Translations under genes and position numbers: made by a program
Assembly: GCA_964036275.1 (NCBI GenBank)
Contig: OZ038436.1
Location: 23,658,639-23,722,638, forward strand
Direction of reading: 5' to 3'
Length of the DNA: 64,000 nucleotides
From: Litoditis marina
Lineage: Eukaryota; Nematoda; Chromadorea; Rhabditida; Rhabditidae
Part shown: piece by piece, positions 10,284 to 22,700 of the stretch
Layout: each line of letters begins with the position of its first letter
How positions within the stretch are numbered: position 1 is the stretch's first letter
Notes under the pieces: generated by a model
Seen by the model: only the letters and a program-made list of their open reading frames with translations
Database searches by the model: none
Told to the model about the DNA's origin: nothing

Positions 10284-13200
10284 ATGATGCCTAACAATGA
10301 CTACGAGCGGCGGCTGTTTGGACAGCATAATCCGGGCGTGTCACCTGTACGGAACTTCGGCAAGTCGGTGAGTTGTTTGAGAGAGTTAGAATGTTTTTTT
10401 TGGTTTCGATCTTACAGCGTTGCGCACTAAGGTAAATGTGGCGACTGTTCTCCGAAACAAACCCGTTTCCACAATCAAAAAACAAGTCAGAAGCATACCC
10501 TAAATGCTCAGCGTTTTGAGAAAAACCTCCCTGTTTTTGGTCCGAAGATTTGGGCAAACCCCCCCCCCCCCCCCCCCCCTCAAAAATTGTCTGATTTAGC
10601 GATTTTCTAAATTAAAGGCAAAACCCCCTTATAATGGCTGAGGGGGAGAGCGAAACCCCCCTGTTTGAAAAAGTCACAACTCTGAGGCATTTAGGGTATG
10701 GTCAGAAGATTTTATTTCATACCAGTTTCGCGGAAAAAAAAAGGCTTACAGACAGACTCAGAGATGAATAAGTCGAAAAAATTGTATCGCCCCTGTCAAT
10801 TGTTTTGTGTGTTTGGAAGTTTTCCCTCGTAAAAAGTCATTTGTTCACGTTTTTATCTAAGATGGTGACTTTCTAGAACTTCTCCCCGCGTGTCACACCG
10901 ACGAAGAATCACGGGGATCGTTTCATTCCACTCCGACAGCCGAGCGAACAGTGGTCTACACGGTATAACGCTCTCGTCAACAATGACCTCAATGTAAGTT
11001 CGTTTCAAACGCAAAAAAACGCATCCTGTTACCTTAACAACTACCAATTGCTATAAACAAAAAGAGTGGAGCTTTTTAGTAAGAATCTCATGCGAATCCA
11101 TGAGCTCTAAAATTTCTCGAATTAAAATGGAAATTCAAACATACTTTTGTTGAAAATCACATGTACGACCGAATTGCTCTGGGATTCCTTATTCTTTAAA
11201 ACCACGGACCCTATAACACCTATCATGTCTTACTGCCAATAGTGCCAACTATAATCTAAGTGGTAGCAATTTGTTGTCTGTCCATATGGTTTGTGTGTCC
11301 CTAATGACATTTTCCTGTTGGCTGACCTCTGTGGCTGAAAGCGGGGTCGTAGAGGTGCCATCCACTTGCAAGGTGACCTTGACTGACACACTGACCGGAT
11401 CTCCTTTGATTAATTGGCCCCCTCCCTGGTTATGCGCAGACAGATTAGCATACCGGGCATCGATTACGATTAATGAAATAAAGGAAATTCATAAAAAGGC
11501 TGAATGCGGTATATTCAATTATATCTATATGAACCAAGTGAAGTGCATTTCATCGTACGAATGGTTTAACTACTAAAGTATCATTATATATTTTGAATAA
11601 AAGTGGTAGCTTTAACTTTAATTCATGCGACGAATCTAAACAAAACCAGAGTACCCCCAAACAGGTACTTTTGTTTACATTTATTTTATTTGGGTGTTTA
11701 TTTCAGCCACCGAATCAGTTCAAGAGGCCTTCTTCTGCTACCCGTGCTACCGCTGGTGGGAATCCAGCACAGTCCAGCAGTGGGGGCAGTCCCAATAACA
11801 CCAATACCAATCATGTAAGGAATTTAATCACATACGGATAGCAGTTCACATGACATCATATGGGGAGCTAGAAACTTTCTTCATAAGCAAATATTGCTTT
11901 TCGCTAAAATACCCATCATTTTCTAAATTCTAAAATAAGTTTTTGGCTTCAGTTTGTCCAAAACCAAAAGCTAACCTGTTTCGAGAATTTATCTGATTAC
12001 TCCACTATTTTTTCAATGTATAGTCGTGAGTGCGTGTAATGGACTAGTGTAATAATCAGCTGTGTTTCAGCCTCAAGTGGAGGAGTCTCGTCAGGATCAG
12101 CTGGTAGTGAGAGCCCTTCTGAGAAATGAGCTTCTCAATGACAACATCGACGATATTAGGGTCAGTTTCGATTGTTCATTGTTATACTACATAAATTGTT
12201 TAAATACTCATATGCCAGTGATAGTGAGTGTAACTCTTATTTGTAAAGGAATTAATTTTTCAATAGAAATTTTGAAATACAGCGTAATTGATGATTTTGC
12301 ATTAAAAGTAACAAAACAAAGTTTGGAAGATAAGCAGGCAGTTTTCTGATTAGCGTTTATTTTCGTTTACGGACAACTCGTCCCCGCGTTGCGTGCGTTT
12401 ACGGACAACTCGTCCCCGCGTTGCGTGCGTTTACGGACAACTCGTCCCCGCGTTGCGTGCGACAACTCGTCCCCGAAGATGCGACAATTCGTCCCCAGCT
12501 CAAAAAATGCTCAAATTAGCTTGAAACTTACAAATTAAAATAGTGAATGGATTTAATTTCATACTAAAAGCTGTAGGCAACCTTGGAGATAAGAAAGAAT
12601 TGAAAATAACCAATATAAATCTTACTATGCTACAATTATCACAATTTTCATAAATTTGTCGTTTTCTCTCAAATAAATGACGCCTTACTCAATTTTTCGA
12701 ATGTATTTATTTATAGTCAATTTGTATTCAATATGAAGTAGGAAACTTTACAAAGTGTCATTTCACTTTGAAACTTCGTTTTTAGCTTGTTTTGTGATAA
12801 AACATTGGGGACGAGTTGTCGCACACGCGACGCGCGGGGACGAGTTGTCGCGGAATCTTTATTTTTGCCAATATTTTGAATTCGGAAAACGTGTTCAATG
12901 TGTAGACGTTGTTCAGACCCTACAATCGCTGAAGGAAACTGACGGAGAGAGGGTTCTGCAAAGTCCGGCTGGGGGGCTGTTTTCCTATGGACAGAAGACG
13001 CCCACGAAGTACGGAGCAGCTAGCACCAGTAGAAGCGCAGTCAAGTGAGTTACGCATTTTACGGACAGTGTCAATGTGACGCTATTTCCTCATTTTTTAG
13101 TGTTCTTTCTTTCATGAGAAGGTGGTATTTTAGATTTTGTTAGAAACATGATTTATATGTTTTTTTTGTAAACGGTGTTCCCGTTTGTGTCAATAACTTT

Positions 13201-16200
13201 TTATTTTGTTGCCTGGGCACACTAACGATAGTAAATGAGCCTTACGTTGGTGAAATCGTGAGTATATGGTTGGAGTTCTGTTTTCTTTATTTTGTTCATG
13301 GGACTCTATTTTCTGAACAATAAATCAATATCTCAGATATTACGGAATAAACGAAACTGTTTCAAAGTTGTTTTGGCCAAGCCACAATTAGAATCATGGC
13401 GTGATGAGAGAACATATTTAAATCAGTTTGTACACCCGACACCGTTCTTCGTTTGTATTGTACATGTTTATTGTTCCTTTTGTTTTAGGTCTCCATTTGG
13501 CGGACCCCTAAGTGAGGACAGTCAGAGGCTTCTGAAAAGTCCCCGAAAGCCTCAGAGGAAAGTACCCAAGAATCCCTACAAGGTGAGTTGGATTAGATTC
13601 GGATATTACCAAGCAGTATTGCTCTCTTGCAGAAAATAGTTGAGCTTGAACACATATCATATTCGCAATTTCGTCTTCTGACAGTTTCTGAACGCCTATC
13701 TCACTCGGGCATGTGAAGATTAATATCGACGTTGTACCGCTCCCTGTGAAAGGTACACTGCGAGATAAAGTGACGCATAAACGTTTCCTAGCTTTGCGTA
13801 GTCCTTCTCTTCCGGAACACGGGGCCATGGTTTCTGCCATTGTAAGCCAAAGTTGTGAGTTGTGTTATATTGTTATATATTATCTATTAGCTGATATTAT
13901 TGTATCTTTCTAAGGTCTTGGATGCTCCTGAACTGCAGGATGATTTCTATTTGAACCTGGTCGACTGGTCTTCGCAAAACATGCTATCTGTTGGACTGAA
14001 TACATGTGTATATCTGTGGAGTGCGTGTAATAGTCAGGTATGTGAATATCATTATCATTTGAAATCGGCAAATAAGACATACTTGAAACTTAAAAATGTA
14101 AATAAAGATTATATTAAACTTCGGATTAGGCCTATAATTAATCAGTCGGTACTAATGTTATATTCTCTAATTCTCAGTATCATTGTTGATTGATTTTTCT
14201 CGTGGTTGCAGGTGATAAAACTGTGTGATCTGGCGTCGGAGCAGGACACAGTGACCTCTGTCCAGTGGGCTGACAAAGGAGATCTTCTCGCCGTCGGAAC
14301 AAACCGCGGAATTGTCCAGGTTACTTTTGTTGATATCTTTATTACAGTTACATTGAAGTGAATAACTGCATATTTTTCCGCCGGAGGCCGCGCTGTACCT
14401 TTGCTCTTTGCTTAAAAAGAGAAAAGTTGCTTTCTAAACTATGTATTTCATTCGAGTTGCGTGTAACGTGATATTCTGGTATACTCAATACTTCGAGTAT
14501 TCGATATTGTGAATGTGGTTATCTGTAATGTTTTCTAGATATGGGACGTACACACTCAGAAGAAAACGTTGGAGCTGAGTGGTCACACATCCCGTATTGG
14601 ATGCCTCGCCTGGAATGGAGATCAAATTTGTTCCGGAAGCAGGTTTGTCGAAATTAAATGTATTTCTAGCTTTACATAGTTAGTTGAACTGTTTCCCTAC
14701 AAAGTTAATTTTTCCTAGTAAATAATAATAAGGAATCATGCTTTCGATGATCTTATGTATGCATAGTTAACCTGTCTCGTGTTTCAGAGATAGGAATATC
14801 CTTCAACGAGACATTCGTCAACCCAATTCACTGGAGAGAAAGCTCAACTATCACAGACAAGAGGTTAGTTGATAAACATAAGTTGTGGTTCACTCAACCA
14901 ACCCAACCGATTTTTCTCATGTTATAATTATCAATTTCAAAATCAGGAAGTGTTTTGAATGTAATCCAACTTGCTGTTTTACAGGTGTGTGGCCTGAAGT
15001 GGTCGCCCGACAAGCAGTTTCTGGCGTCCGGTGGAAATGACAATCAACTGCTCGTCTGGTGTCACAGGAGAGATCAGCCAGTGCAGGTGAGCCTCACATT
15101 CCGAACTATATATATAAGAAAACTTCGTATCTCAACCATATTGAGTTGACAACCACTATCACTCACATGTCTCTATCACTATCACTCACGTTGTTTGTGT
15201 TTAATCATAGTTTTCCTCTTAAAATTTCCATAATATCAAATTTTGTGTTCATTTTCCCTCATTAATGATACCATTGAAGTGAAAATATAGTCTAAATTTA
15301 TCTTCGAGTTTGTGAAAATTTGAAATATACGTGATTGTTGCAGGTGTACACGGAGCACAATGCGGCGGTGAAGGCGCTCGCCTGGTCTCCGCACCATCAT
15401 GGTCTGTTGGTGTCTGGAGGGGGAACAGCCGATAGATGCCTCCGTTTCTGGAATACACTGACAGGACAGCCGATGCAGTGCATTGACACCGGAAGTCAGG
15501 TAAGCGCTCGTTTGCTGTTGATGTTTATCAATTCAATGAATATCATCAACTGGTAAGAGATGTTCTGCATCTTGTGTTTAACAGGTTCAGACTTTTTGGC
15601 TTTTTGCGCAATACACGATACAGATACACGATTCAACTTGCAATTATTTGTATCGTCACATTTAGTATCCGTATCATGGCGCCAACGTATCAGAAAAGTA
15701 TGAACGCTCCAGGATACATTTTTTTCGACTTCAATAATTTATATTTCAAAACACATTCAAAAATTTCAATATCTCGACTTTATAGATAATTACAGGTATC
15801 CTTAGAAGTAGATCTATCTCATTGCACGCGGCGCGCGCACGCAACGCGAAAAAATGTGCAAATTAATGGATTTTGATGAACTTCGGACATCGGGAGAAAC
15901 AAACATGCTACGCGCTGATGATCGATACGATTCCTATGCCAGTTTCAATTTCATCCATGCGAATCGCGCGCACGCGACGCGGCAGAAATATCAAAAAGAG
16001 TTTATTTATATGATTTTGGTCAAAGTGGGGTAGTCCTTCATTCGGAATATAGATATATGTATATATGCTTAATTTAAATTGAATCAGCATGGCCAATCAC
16101 CCTCCCAATTTCGTCATCGTACACTAAAGTTGAATTCTTTGTCGCGTCGCGTGCTGCGCGCGCGTGCTTCACCCAAGTCTTCACCAAGCTTACATCTGAG

Positions 16201-18919
16201 TTCAGAATAATCTATTACCTCTAGTTCCCAAGTTTTATACAATTCTACGGGCTTTTAGATTTTTGTCGCGGCGCGTGCACGCGTCGCGTGCGTGGTTGTT
16301 TAAGCCGAACTGCACTAGACAGTTCTAACTCAACTACAACAAATTGGATATCAAGTGGTAGTAAAAATTGTTGTGTATGTTTTTGTGAAATTTGATAGAA
16401 ACATGACGAGCTTATCAAAATTGTCAAAACTGGGCGCATAACCAAAAGTAGGTGTGCTAAGCGGGCGTTTACTGTGTCATTGGCAATGGGGTCAGCTTAA
16501 TTAGAAATTACAATTGGTACGACATACATGGTTTGTGAAACTCTTTGGCAGTAAGATGGCCGCATTAAATTCCACAAAATGTGGTGACAGGCCTCACAAT
16601 TACGTGAAACTTATTGACAGTACAATTCCACGCGTTTGTTTCAACAAAATACGTTGGCAAGCCTTGCAAGAACGTAAAACTATTTGACAGTATGTTGGCA
16701 CGCTTTAAATTAAACGAGATATGGTGAAAGGTCTCACGATTACGTGAAACTCGCCGTCAGTACATTGCCACGCGTTTGTACTAACAAATTACGTTGGCAG
16801 ATCTTAGAAAAACGTGAAACTCTTTAGCAGTAAGTTAACACCCGTTAAATTGCCTTACACTTACGTGAAATGTTTTTAAACAGTACAATGACACGCGTTT
16901 TTCTCAACAAAGTACATTGACAGGCCTTTCACGTATGTGAACATGTTTTACAGAACACCACACGTTGGCAGGCCTTACAATTACGTGAACATCTTTTGCA
17001 GGCCTTACACTTACGTGAACATCTATTGCAGGCTAACATACGTTGGCAGGCCTTATACTCACGTAAACATCTTTTGCAACATACGTTGGCAGGCCTTTAA
17101 CTTACGTAAACATTTTTCGCAGCCCTTACACTTACGTGAACATATTTCGCAGGCTAACATACGTTGGCAGGCCTTATACTTACGTGAACATCTTTTGCAA
17201 CATATGTTGGCAGGCCTTACAAATACGTGAACATCTTTTGCAGGCTGACATACGTTAGCAGGCCTTACACTTACGTGGAAATTTTTTTACAGAGCACCAC
17301 ACGTTGGCATGCCTTACAAATACATGAACATCTTTTGCAGGCTAACATACGTTGGCAGGCCTCACCATTACGTGAACATCTTTTGCACTACAACATTCGC
17401 TGGCAGGCCCCACCATAACGTAAATCATTTGGCAGCCCTTATAGATAGTGTGTATTATAGGCGCGTTTGGTATCATTTTTTTCGCAAAATTTAGTAATCT
17501 ACAAAATTTACAACTGCTAGGCGCCGCAGGCGTCTAGTCCCAAGTTTTATACCATTCTACGGGCTTTTTAATTTTTGTCGCGGTGCGTGCACGCGTCGCG
17601 TGCGTGGTAAAAAAATTGATATCCACATTCGCAATTTCCATGATCGATAATCACAGTTCACAAATTTGACCCAAATCTGCATATTTTCTCATTTTGACGC
17701 GTCGCGTGCGCGCGTCGCGCGCAAAAATCAAATTTTTTTGCGGATCCCAATCTGTTTTGTGTGGGGAAACATTCTATCAATTGGAAAAATTTCACAAAAA
17801 TCACTTTTTTGTGGGTTATAATCCGAAAACCTTGATGTATCCACAATATGAGGGAAGTGTAGAATGCCGGCCGCAATCTTCAAAAATAGTGTATCGTCGA
17901 TTTAAAATTATGTATCTGACACCGAGATGCGGTAGAAAAAGTATGAACACGAAATATACATCGCGTGACGCATGTATCTGTCGCCGCTACAAAAATGCAA
18001 TCGATACACATGATTGGAGCGCGCATGTATCGTGTATCATTGTATCGCGCAAAAAGTCTGAACCCTGCCTAATGCAGAAGCGAGTAGTATCTGTCAGAGA
18101 ATGTCTTGCGTACGTTGAGAAAAATGAAATGATCTGATATTTCAGGTGTGTAATGTAGCTTGGTCGAAGCACAGCAGCGAACTGGTTTCTACTCACGGAT
18201 ATTCGTACAATCAGGTATGTCTTCCAAAGTTTTAATATTATATGTCAATTCTTCGATTGTTGGCTTGCATTACTCAACTGACTTACTCCCTATTACATTA
18301 TAAAGTAATAGTACATAATTTTTGTATTTTTCATCCTTTGTTGATGGGTGTTTCTGCAGTTTCTGCTTTCGTTTTTGAAAAGTTTCGGTTTTCAGGTTAT
18401 CATTTGGAAGTACCCCAGCCTTCAGCCGGTGACCAAGCTCACAGGACACCAATACCGAGTCTTGTATCTGGTTAGTTTCTCATTACTATCCGTACATAGT
18501 AAGTAAGGGAATCACCTCCGGCAACCGATTGCATCACTGGGTTGGGGCTTGTATTCACTTCTATTTTGATTGAGTCTGTAGTCTGTTACAGAAATTGATT
18601 CCTTGTTTTTGTTGAGCTCGACTTGAAAAGACTTGATCGGGTAAAATGTTCTGCATGTGTTTTGCCGTGATTCGGTTTGGTCTCCTAAGGGCTAATGGCT
18701 GTCGTTTAGATTCAGGTGTAGAACAGTTTAAACATCGTTCGTCGTTGAGAAACAATATTATAACGTAAAGTGTTAATTTTGCAGGCCATGTCCCCGGACG
18801 GCGAGGCAATCGTGACTGGTGCTGGAGATGAGACTCTTCGCTTCTGGCACGTGTTCAGCAAGACGGGTCAACAGCCGGCAGTGCGCAGCAAGTTGAATCT
18901 ATTCAATAGCATGCGGTAG
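10284..18919 (+). CDS. fzr-1: FZR1/Cdh1, WD40 activator of the APC/C, about 522 aa
   Basis: Exons 10284-10367, 10877-10993, 11707-11814, 12071-12160, 12917-13044, 13489-13582, 13915-14037, 14212-14319, 14539-14642, 14788-14863, 14985-15086, 15344-15499, 18146-18214, 18396-18470 and 18785-18919 are continuous in frame. The N-terminus has DYERRL, a C-box-type GDRFIPLR (consensus DRYIPxR) and a KLLR-type ALLRNELL. SPRKPQRK precedes VLDAPELQDDFYLNLVDWSS, which opens a seven-bladed WD40 propeller that includes GQPMQCIDTGSQV. The family recruits D-box and KEN substrates to the anaphase-promoting complex in late mitosis and G1. Length fits the family (human 493 aa). SP and TP sites in the N-terminal half (KTPTK, LSEDSQRLLKSPRK) fit CDK control. 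The last residues are Met-Arg rather than the usual Ile-Arg tail. Two adjacent ATGs (10284, 10287) are possible starts, both just after an acceptor-like TTATAG. Confidence 0.95.
10559..10579 (+). repeat. Homopolymer tract of 21 C
   Basis: An uninterrupted C run in intron 1 of the Cdh1 gene, flanked by short CCCCC-containing copies of the same phrase (AAACCCCC, AACCTCCC). Similar runs occur at about 42061-42077 (C), 50966-50981 (G), 54144-54153 (G) and 59995-60006 (C). Confidence 0.9.
12364..12500. repeat. 32-bp satellite, three full units plus partial units
   Basis: Three near-perfect 32-bp units from 12364 to 12459, each with TTTACGGACAACTCGTCCCC followed by GCGTTGCGTGC. Two shortened units then carry only ACAACTCGTCCCC or ACAATTCGTCCCC. 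The array lies in the Cdh1 intron between exons 12071-12160 and 12917-13044 and has an inverted partner at 12807-12852. Confidence 0.9.
12807..12852. repeat. Inverted partner of the 32-bp satellite
   Basis: GGGGACGAGTTGTCGC occurs twice, separated by ACACGCGACGCGC. It is the reverse complement of the ACAACTCGTCCCC core at 12364-12500. The two blocks could pair across about 300 bp of AT-rich loop, giving a foldback element inside the intron. Confidence 0.85.
16221..16295 (+). repeat. Left direct repeat flanking the minisatellite
   Basis: CTAGTTCCCAAGTTTTATAC, then TTCTACGGGCTTTT and the GC-rich GCGTGCACGCGTCGCGTGCG. It is about 90% matched by 17534-17607. The two copies bracket the minisatellite in Cdh1 intron 12. 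Confidence 0.8.
16480..17450 (+). repeat. Degenerate minisatellite in Cdh1 intron 12
   Basis: More than 15 imperfect units built from GTTGGCAGGCCTTACA, CTTACGTGAA and a variable CATCTTTTGCA or CTCTTTGGCAGTA. Spacing is about 30-60 bp, drifting from divergent units on the left (from about 16480) to tighter units between 16960 and 17400. Frames across it code only for low-complexity peptides with irregular breaks, so it is not treated as a gene. Confidence 0.85.
17534..17607 (+). repeat. Right direct repeat flanking the minisatellite
   Basis: Second copy of the 75-bp sequence at 16221-16295, with the same order of CCCAAGTTTTATAC, TTCTACGGGCTTTT and the alternating CG/CA tract GCGTGCACGCGTCGCGTGCG. 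It is followed at 17697-17724 by another GCGTCGCGTGCGCGCGTCGC tract. Confidence 0.8.
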
Positions 18920-19640
18920 AAGCACTCATTCATCAATTTGATACACTTCCTTCGTTCTTTCTCATTTTCAATGTGGGCGTTGTATTTTTCAATTGATATT
19001 TCAGCTTTTCTCCTTATGAAGTAGATGATATATTTTAATAAGGTCTGAATCGCGGTGTTTTATTTCTAGAAGCACTGCCCCATGACGCATAGATAGTGCC
19101 TATTTTGGAGCTTGGTGATCTGGTAACCAAGGTTAATTATTACTATTCTCAATGTTATGAACAATGAACAAGACTCTTTGTGACCAGTTCACCAGCGCCA
19201 CCCTCTTTTTTGTAGCACGTTTCATATTTGAAATTTGCACGTTTCATTGCTAAATTTAAGTTGTCGAGAAGAAGCATATAGTTACTTTTATAAAAAGAGT
19301 CGGAAGTTACTTAATGGTTTTTTATCATATGCTTCTTCTCTATTTCATCCCTTCAAGTTCAATTTAGTCACTTCTTTAGTTATGTATGTTGCCCCCGTAC
19401 AATACGGGTCGGTCTTCATCCTCGTCTATTGTGATTGCTGTGTATCATGTCAGGCTGCTAGTCTTTTTCCCCTCGACTTTATATATATTTTACTTTTCTA
19501 TTTTAAAATTTTTGAATGCTCACATTTTACTGAGCTATGCTTTTTACGTTTTGGGCCCTTTTGTAGCCAAACCAAAGATCATTATAATCGTCTTGTGTAC
19601 GTCGCTCTTTCATGTAAGTGTAACTGATTCTTGTGTTAAT

Positions 19641-19646
19641 AATAAA
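19641..19646 (+). terminator. AATAAA, likely poly(A) signal of the Cdh1 gene
   Basis: First clear AATAAA downstream of the Cdh1 stop (18919), implying a 3' UTR of about 0.74 kb. The convergent polyhomeotic-like gene has a TTTATT (AATAAA on the minus strand) at 19673-19678, so the two 3' ends would abut or overlap slightly. Confidence 0.5.
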
Positions 19647-19672
19647 TTTGGTAATAGATGTATGATGTATAT

Positions 19673-19678
19673 TTTATT
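19673..19678 (-). terminator. AATAAA (minus strand), likely poly(A) signal of the polyhomeotic-like gene
   Basis: TTTATT on the plus strand, 47-52 nt beyond the TGA at 19725-19727. The short 3' UTR faces the 3' UTR of the convergent Cdh1 gene. Confidence 0.5.
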
Positions 19679-19724
19679 TTTATTATCGAGAGCATAGCAC
19701 ACGTAAACACAAACACAAATATGA

Positions 19725-22700
19725 TCACTTGGTGGCGTTCCAAAGAGCATGGAGTCGTTCGAAGCTCTGCTCCAATCGCTCCAACTTTTTCTGAGGACCC
19801 AGTCTGAATCGAAATTTGACACTGCACAGAAGGGTGTTGTTTTCATGCACCATGTAAGGTTGTCTGAATAGCCGGGCTACTTCGCTACATAGACTATTTT
19901 CGATGCATTCACGTGTCCAAAAACGGAACTTTTTTGTCGAATAGTCGGAGGTTACTTGTGTGAAATACCATTTTCACGAGGTAGATGAACTATCTACCAG
20001 AACAAACGAATACGCAGGAAAATTGCCGGAATACGCAGTAAAATTAGTCTCCATTCGGAAACTTACTTGAGATCCATTGGGAAGAGATCTTTCAGGTCTT
20101 GCCACTTTTCCGTCTTGAGGATGTAGCCATCCACCTGCTCGTTTCGTAACATGTCAGCCAAGTCAGAAGATTTGCAGACAGAGGTCACCCAGGCATGCAC
20201 ATCGTCTTCCTGCAATCACTTATGTTTGTCGCGAAAAAATATCTTTTGTAAAAATGTGGTAAAAAGGCATGTTTTATTTAGATCAGAAATTCACTTCCAA
20301 TATACTATTTGAAATATGAGTATGTATAATGTTCCACATGCATTTATATCCTATTGAGCCAATTTATAATGTAAACGTACTGTATTTAGTGTTCCGGGAG
20401 CAGCAAAATCCAGCTCTTGTTTCCTGGAAGAACATAAAATATTAAGAGTACATTAATTACATTAACTAATCAATCCTGGTTGAGAAAGCTGAGGAATAGA
20501 GAACATTCAGCACGAAGCAATCGTGGGGAAGGGTGAACTTGAACAAGACAATGTTGCTTTCACCTGATGTGATTGTAGTTTTATTCAAATGTGATGAACT
20601 ACACCAAAACTACAAACTACACTATACAACTTACTTGGGAATTCCCCATTCGGCCCGAACCCTGTCCAAGCAGTGGTCTATCTTCCGAGCGGGACCAAAC
20701 CTGGAAATATACAACGTGCACTCAATATTCAAACATGAAATTCTTACAATTGTATATTGCCTGCACCACCATTGAAACAAATATTTGATAAATTTCTCGC
20801 ATTTTCTACTGGCGTGATATGTTTTCCAATGTTAACCATCATACGAATTACTACTTCTAATGAAAACCACCCGACCCTTTCCGCTTTCGAATGTGTGTGT
20901 ATCCCACTGTCATATTGTTATTTCTCCTCTTGTATATCACATGATTGCATGTAAATAAATCAATCAAACCCACCTCACCCCTTTAATAGAAAGAAAAAAG
21001 AGGAATGTTTTCCCCAGTGACCTACTTGAGACTGAGTGGGGCGGAGCGCAGCTCGGACGACAGCCACAGCAGAACCGGCCCGTCTATCTCTTCTGCGCGC
21101 AACTTGTCTGCTGCTTCTTGGCCACACACTGAAACCACCAACGAATGCACATCCGATACCTGAAATGGGGTACTTGAAATGTTTCATCACAGTTCTTTTA
21201 TATCTATTCTGAACGACTTCAAGAAATCGCTGAAACAGAAACTTTTCATCTACTGTACTTGGTACCTATAGGAGGCCGTGAAACGTGAGTCGTGAGACCA
21301 ACATCTGATGAATGAGAAAAACATTCTTCAGCTGACGTAACCAAAAATTAAAACTGTGTACACAGTAGACGTAGTCATAATATTCTATCCAACGTAAACC
21401 TGATTCTATCTAGAACCATTCTTGTATAATCTTGAAAACAATCTCTCGTCTCACCGCCCATGTGTCTGGATGGCCTCTGGGTATTGCCAGCTGCTCGTCC
21501 ACCGGACTGTCTCCAATCTCCGGTTTCACGAGGATTGGATCGGCAGTTGGTGAGGGGACGGGAGACTCTTCCTTGGCTCGAATCGGGATGGAGACACTCT
21601 TTGAGGCGGGAATGGCGGTGGATGAACTGGGCAGGGGAGGGGGCTGCAAACCAACAATCAACAAATCTTTAACTGATAATGAAAAATGCACCAATAGAGC
21701 GAGAGCGAATAAAGTTATTGATGAGAAAATACAAATGTGGGTCAGAGCCTTCCATTTACCCACAGATTTTAAATGAATTGAAAAGAGAAGATTGATACTT
21801 ACCAGAAACTTGTTGAAAGAAAGTCTAGTTTCGATATTGATGCTATAAATAAATAAATCTTGAAAGGTCCGAACCTGCGTGGGAAGTTTGATAGTCTTGA
21901 GAGGACTAGCCGCCTTTTTCGATTCGCCCTTCTTGGGGGATTTCGTTTCCACATCTGAAAACCAAGTGATCAGGTTTCATGTGAAATGGATTACCTCCCA
22001 GCCGATGCTATTTTTAACTACGCTGCTGACAGCTCTTGAAAACAGTCCACGACTGTTTTCCGAAGTCTTTCAAAGCATTAATATTGACTATTTGATGCTT
22101 TTGCTACAAACATCACGGAGCGGAAAGAGGACATGATCAGATTCCTTCTAGAAAGAATTATTTTTTAACCAAAAACATTTTAGGTTATCAAATAAGCTAT
22201 ATGTGTCAATATATTGGCCAGTCTATCTCCATTTCGTGACCTACCTTCACACTGTCCGCCGGACGGAGTAGAGCAGCTAGAAGCATTTAAACTCTGAGAA
22301 TCGGCTGAAAGGAAACAAAATATGTCCTACAGAGACAATAATGGATCCGAAACTATGAAACATTTAGGCAAAGTCATCCCTAGACTTGCAAAACGACTTT
22401 TCACATGCAATAGTGCCCACTGCCCACCGCGTTAATAATACTTTGCAAATATGAATTTTTTTGATAATGCGACTTACATCGATCAACGCTGGCCCGTCGC
22501 AAGTAATTGACGCGACACTCCTTCGAACAGTATTGAGGACGTCGGCGACTGCGACCCTTCTGAACAAATTAAATGGACTTTTTGAATGAGCCATATTTCG
22601 AAGTTCGAAGTAACTCAACAACGAGTAAAATATGGAGAATAAATGTCACCTAAAACTAATGTTATAACTGTTCAATCAAAAAGACAGACGTGAACGCTAA

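Noticed and set aside
11593..11661. Possible extra Cdh1 exon ending SKQNQSTPKQ before a GTACTT donor at 11665
   Set aside because: No acceptor gives the required phase except one making a 15-nt exon; the model joins well without it.
16937..17494. Frames with repeated REHLL / RPYTYVNIF peptides, and a first thought of a CRISPR-like array
   Set aside because: Units and spacers are both degenerate, lengths vary, the host is eukaryotic and the tract lies in an intron; it is a minisatellite.
17694..18137. 147-codon plus-strand frame
   Set aside because: It lies in Cdh1 intron 12, runs through GC tracts and has no splice partners or known motifs.
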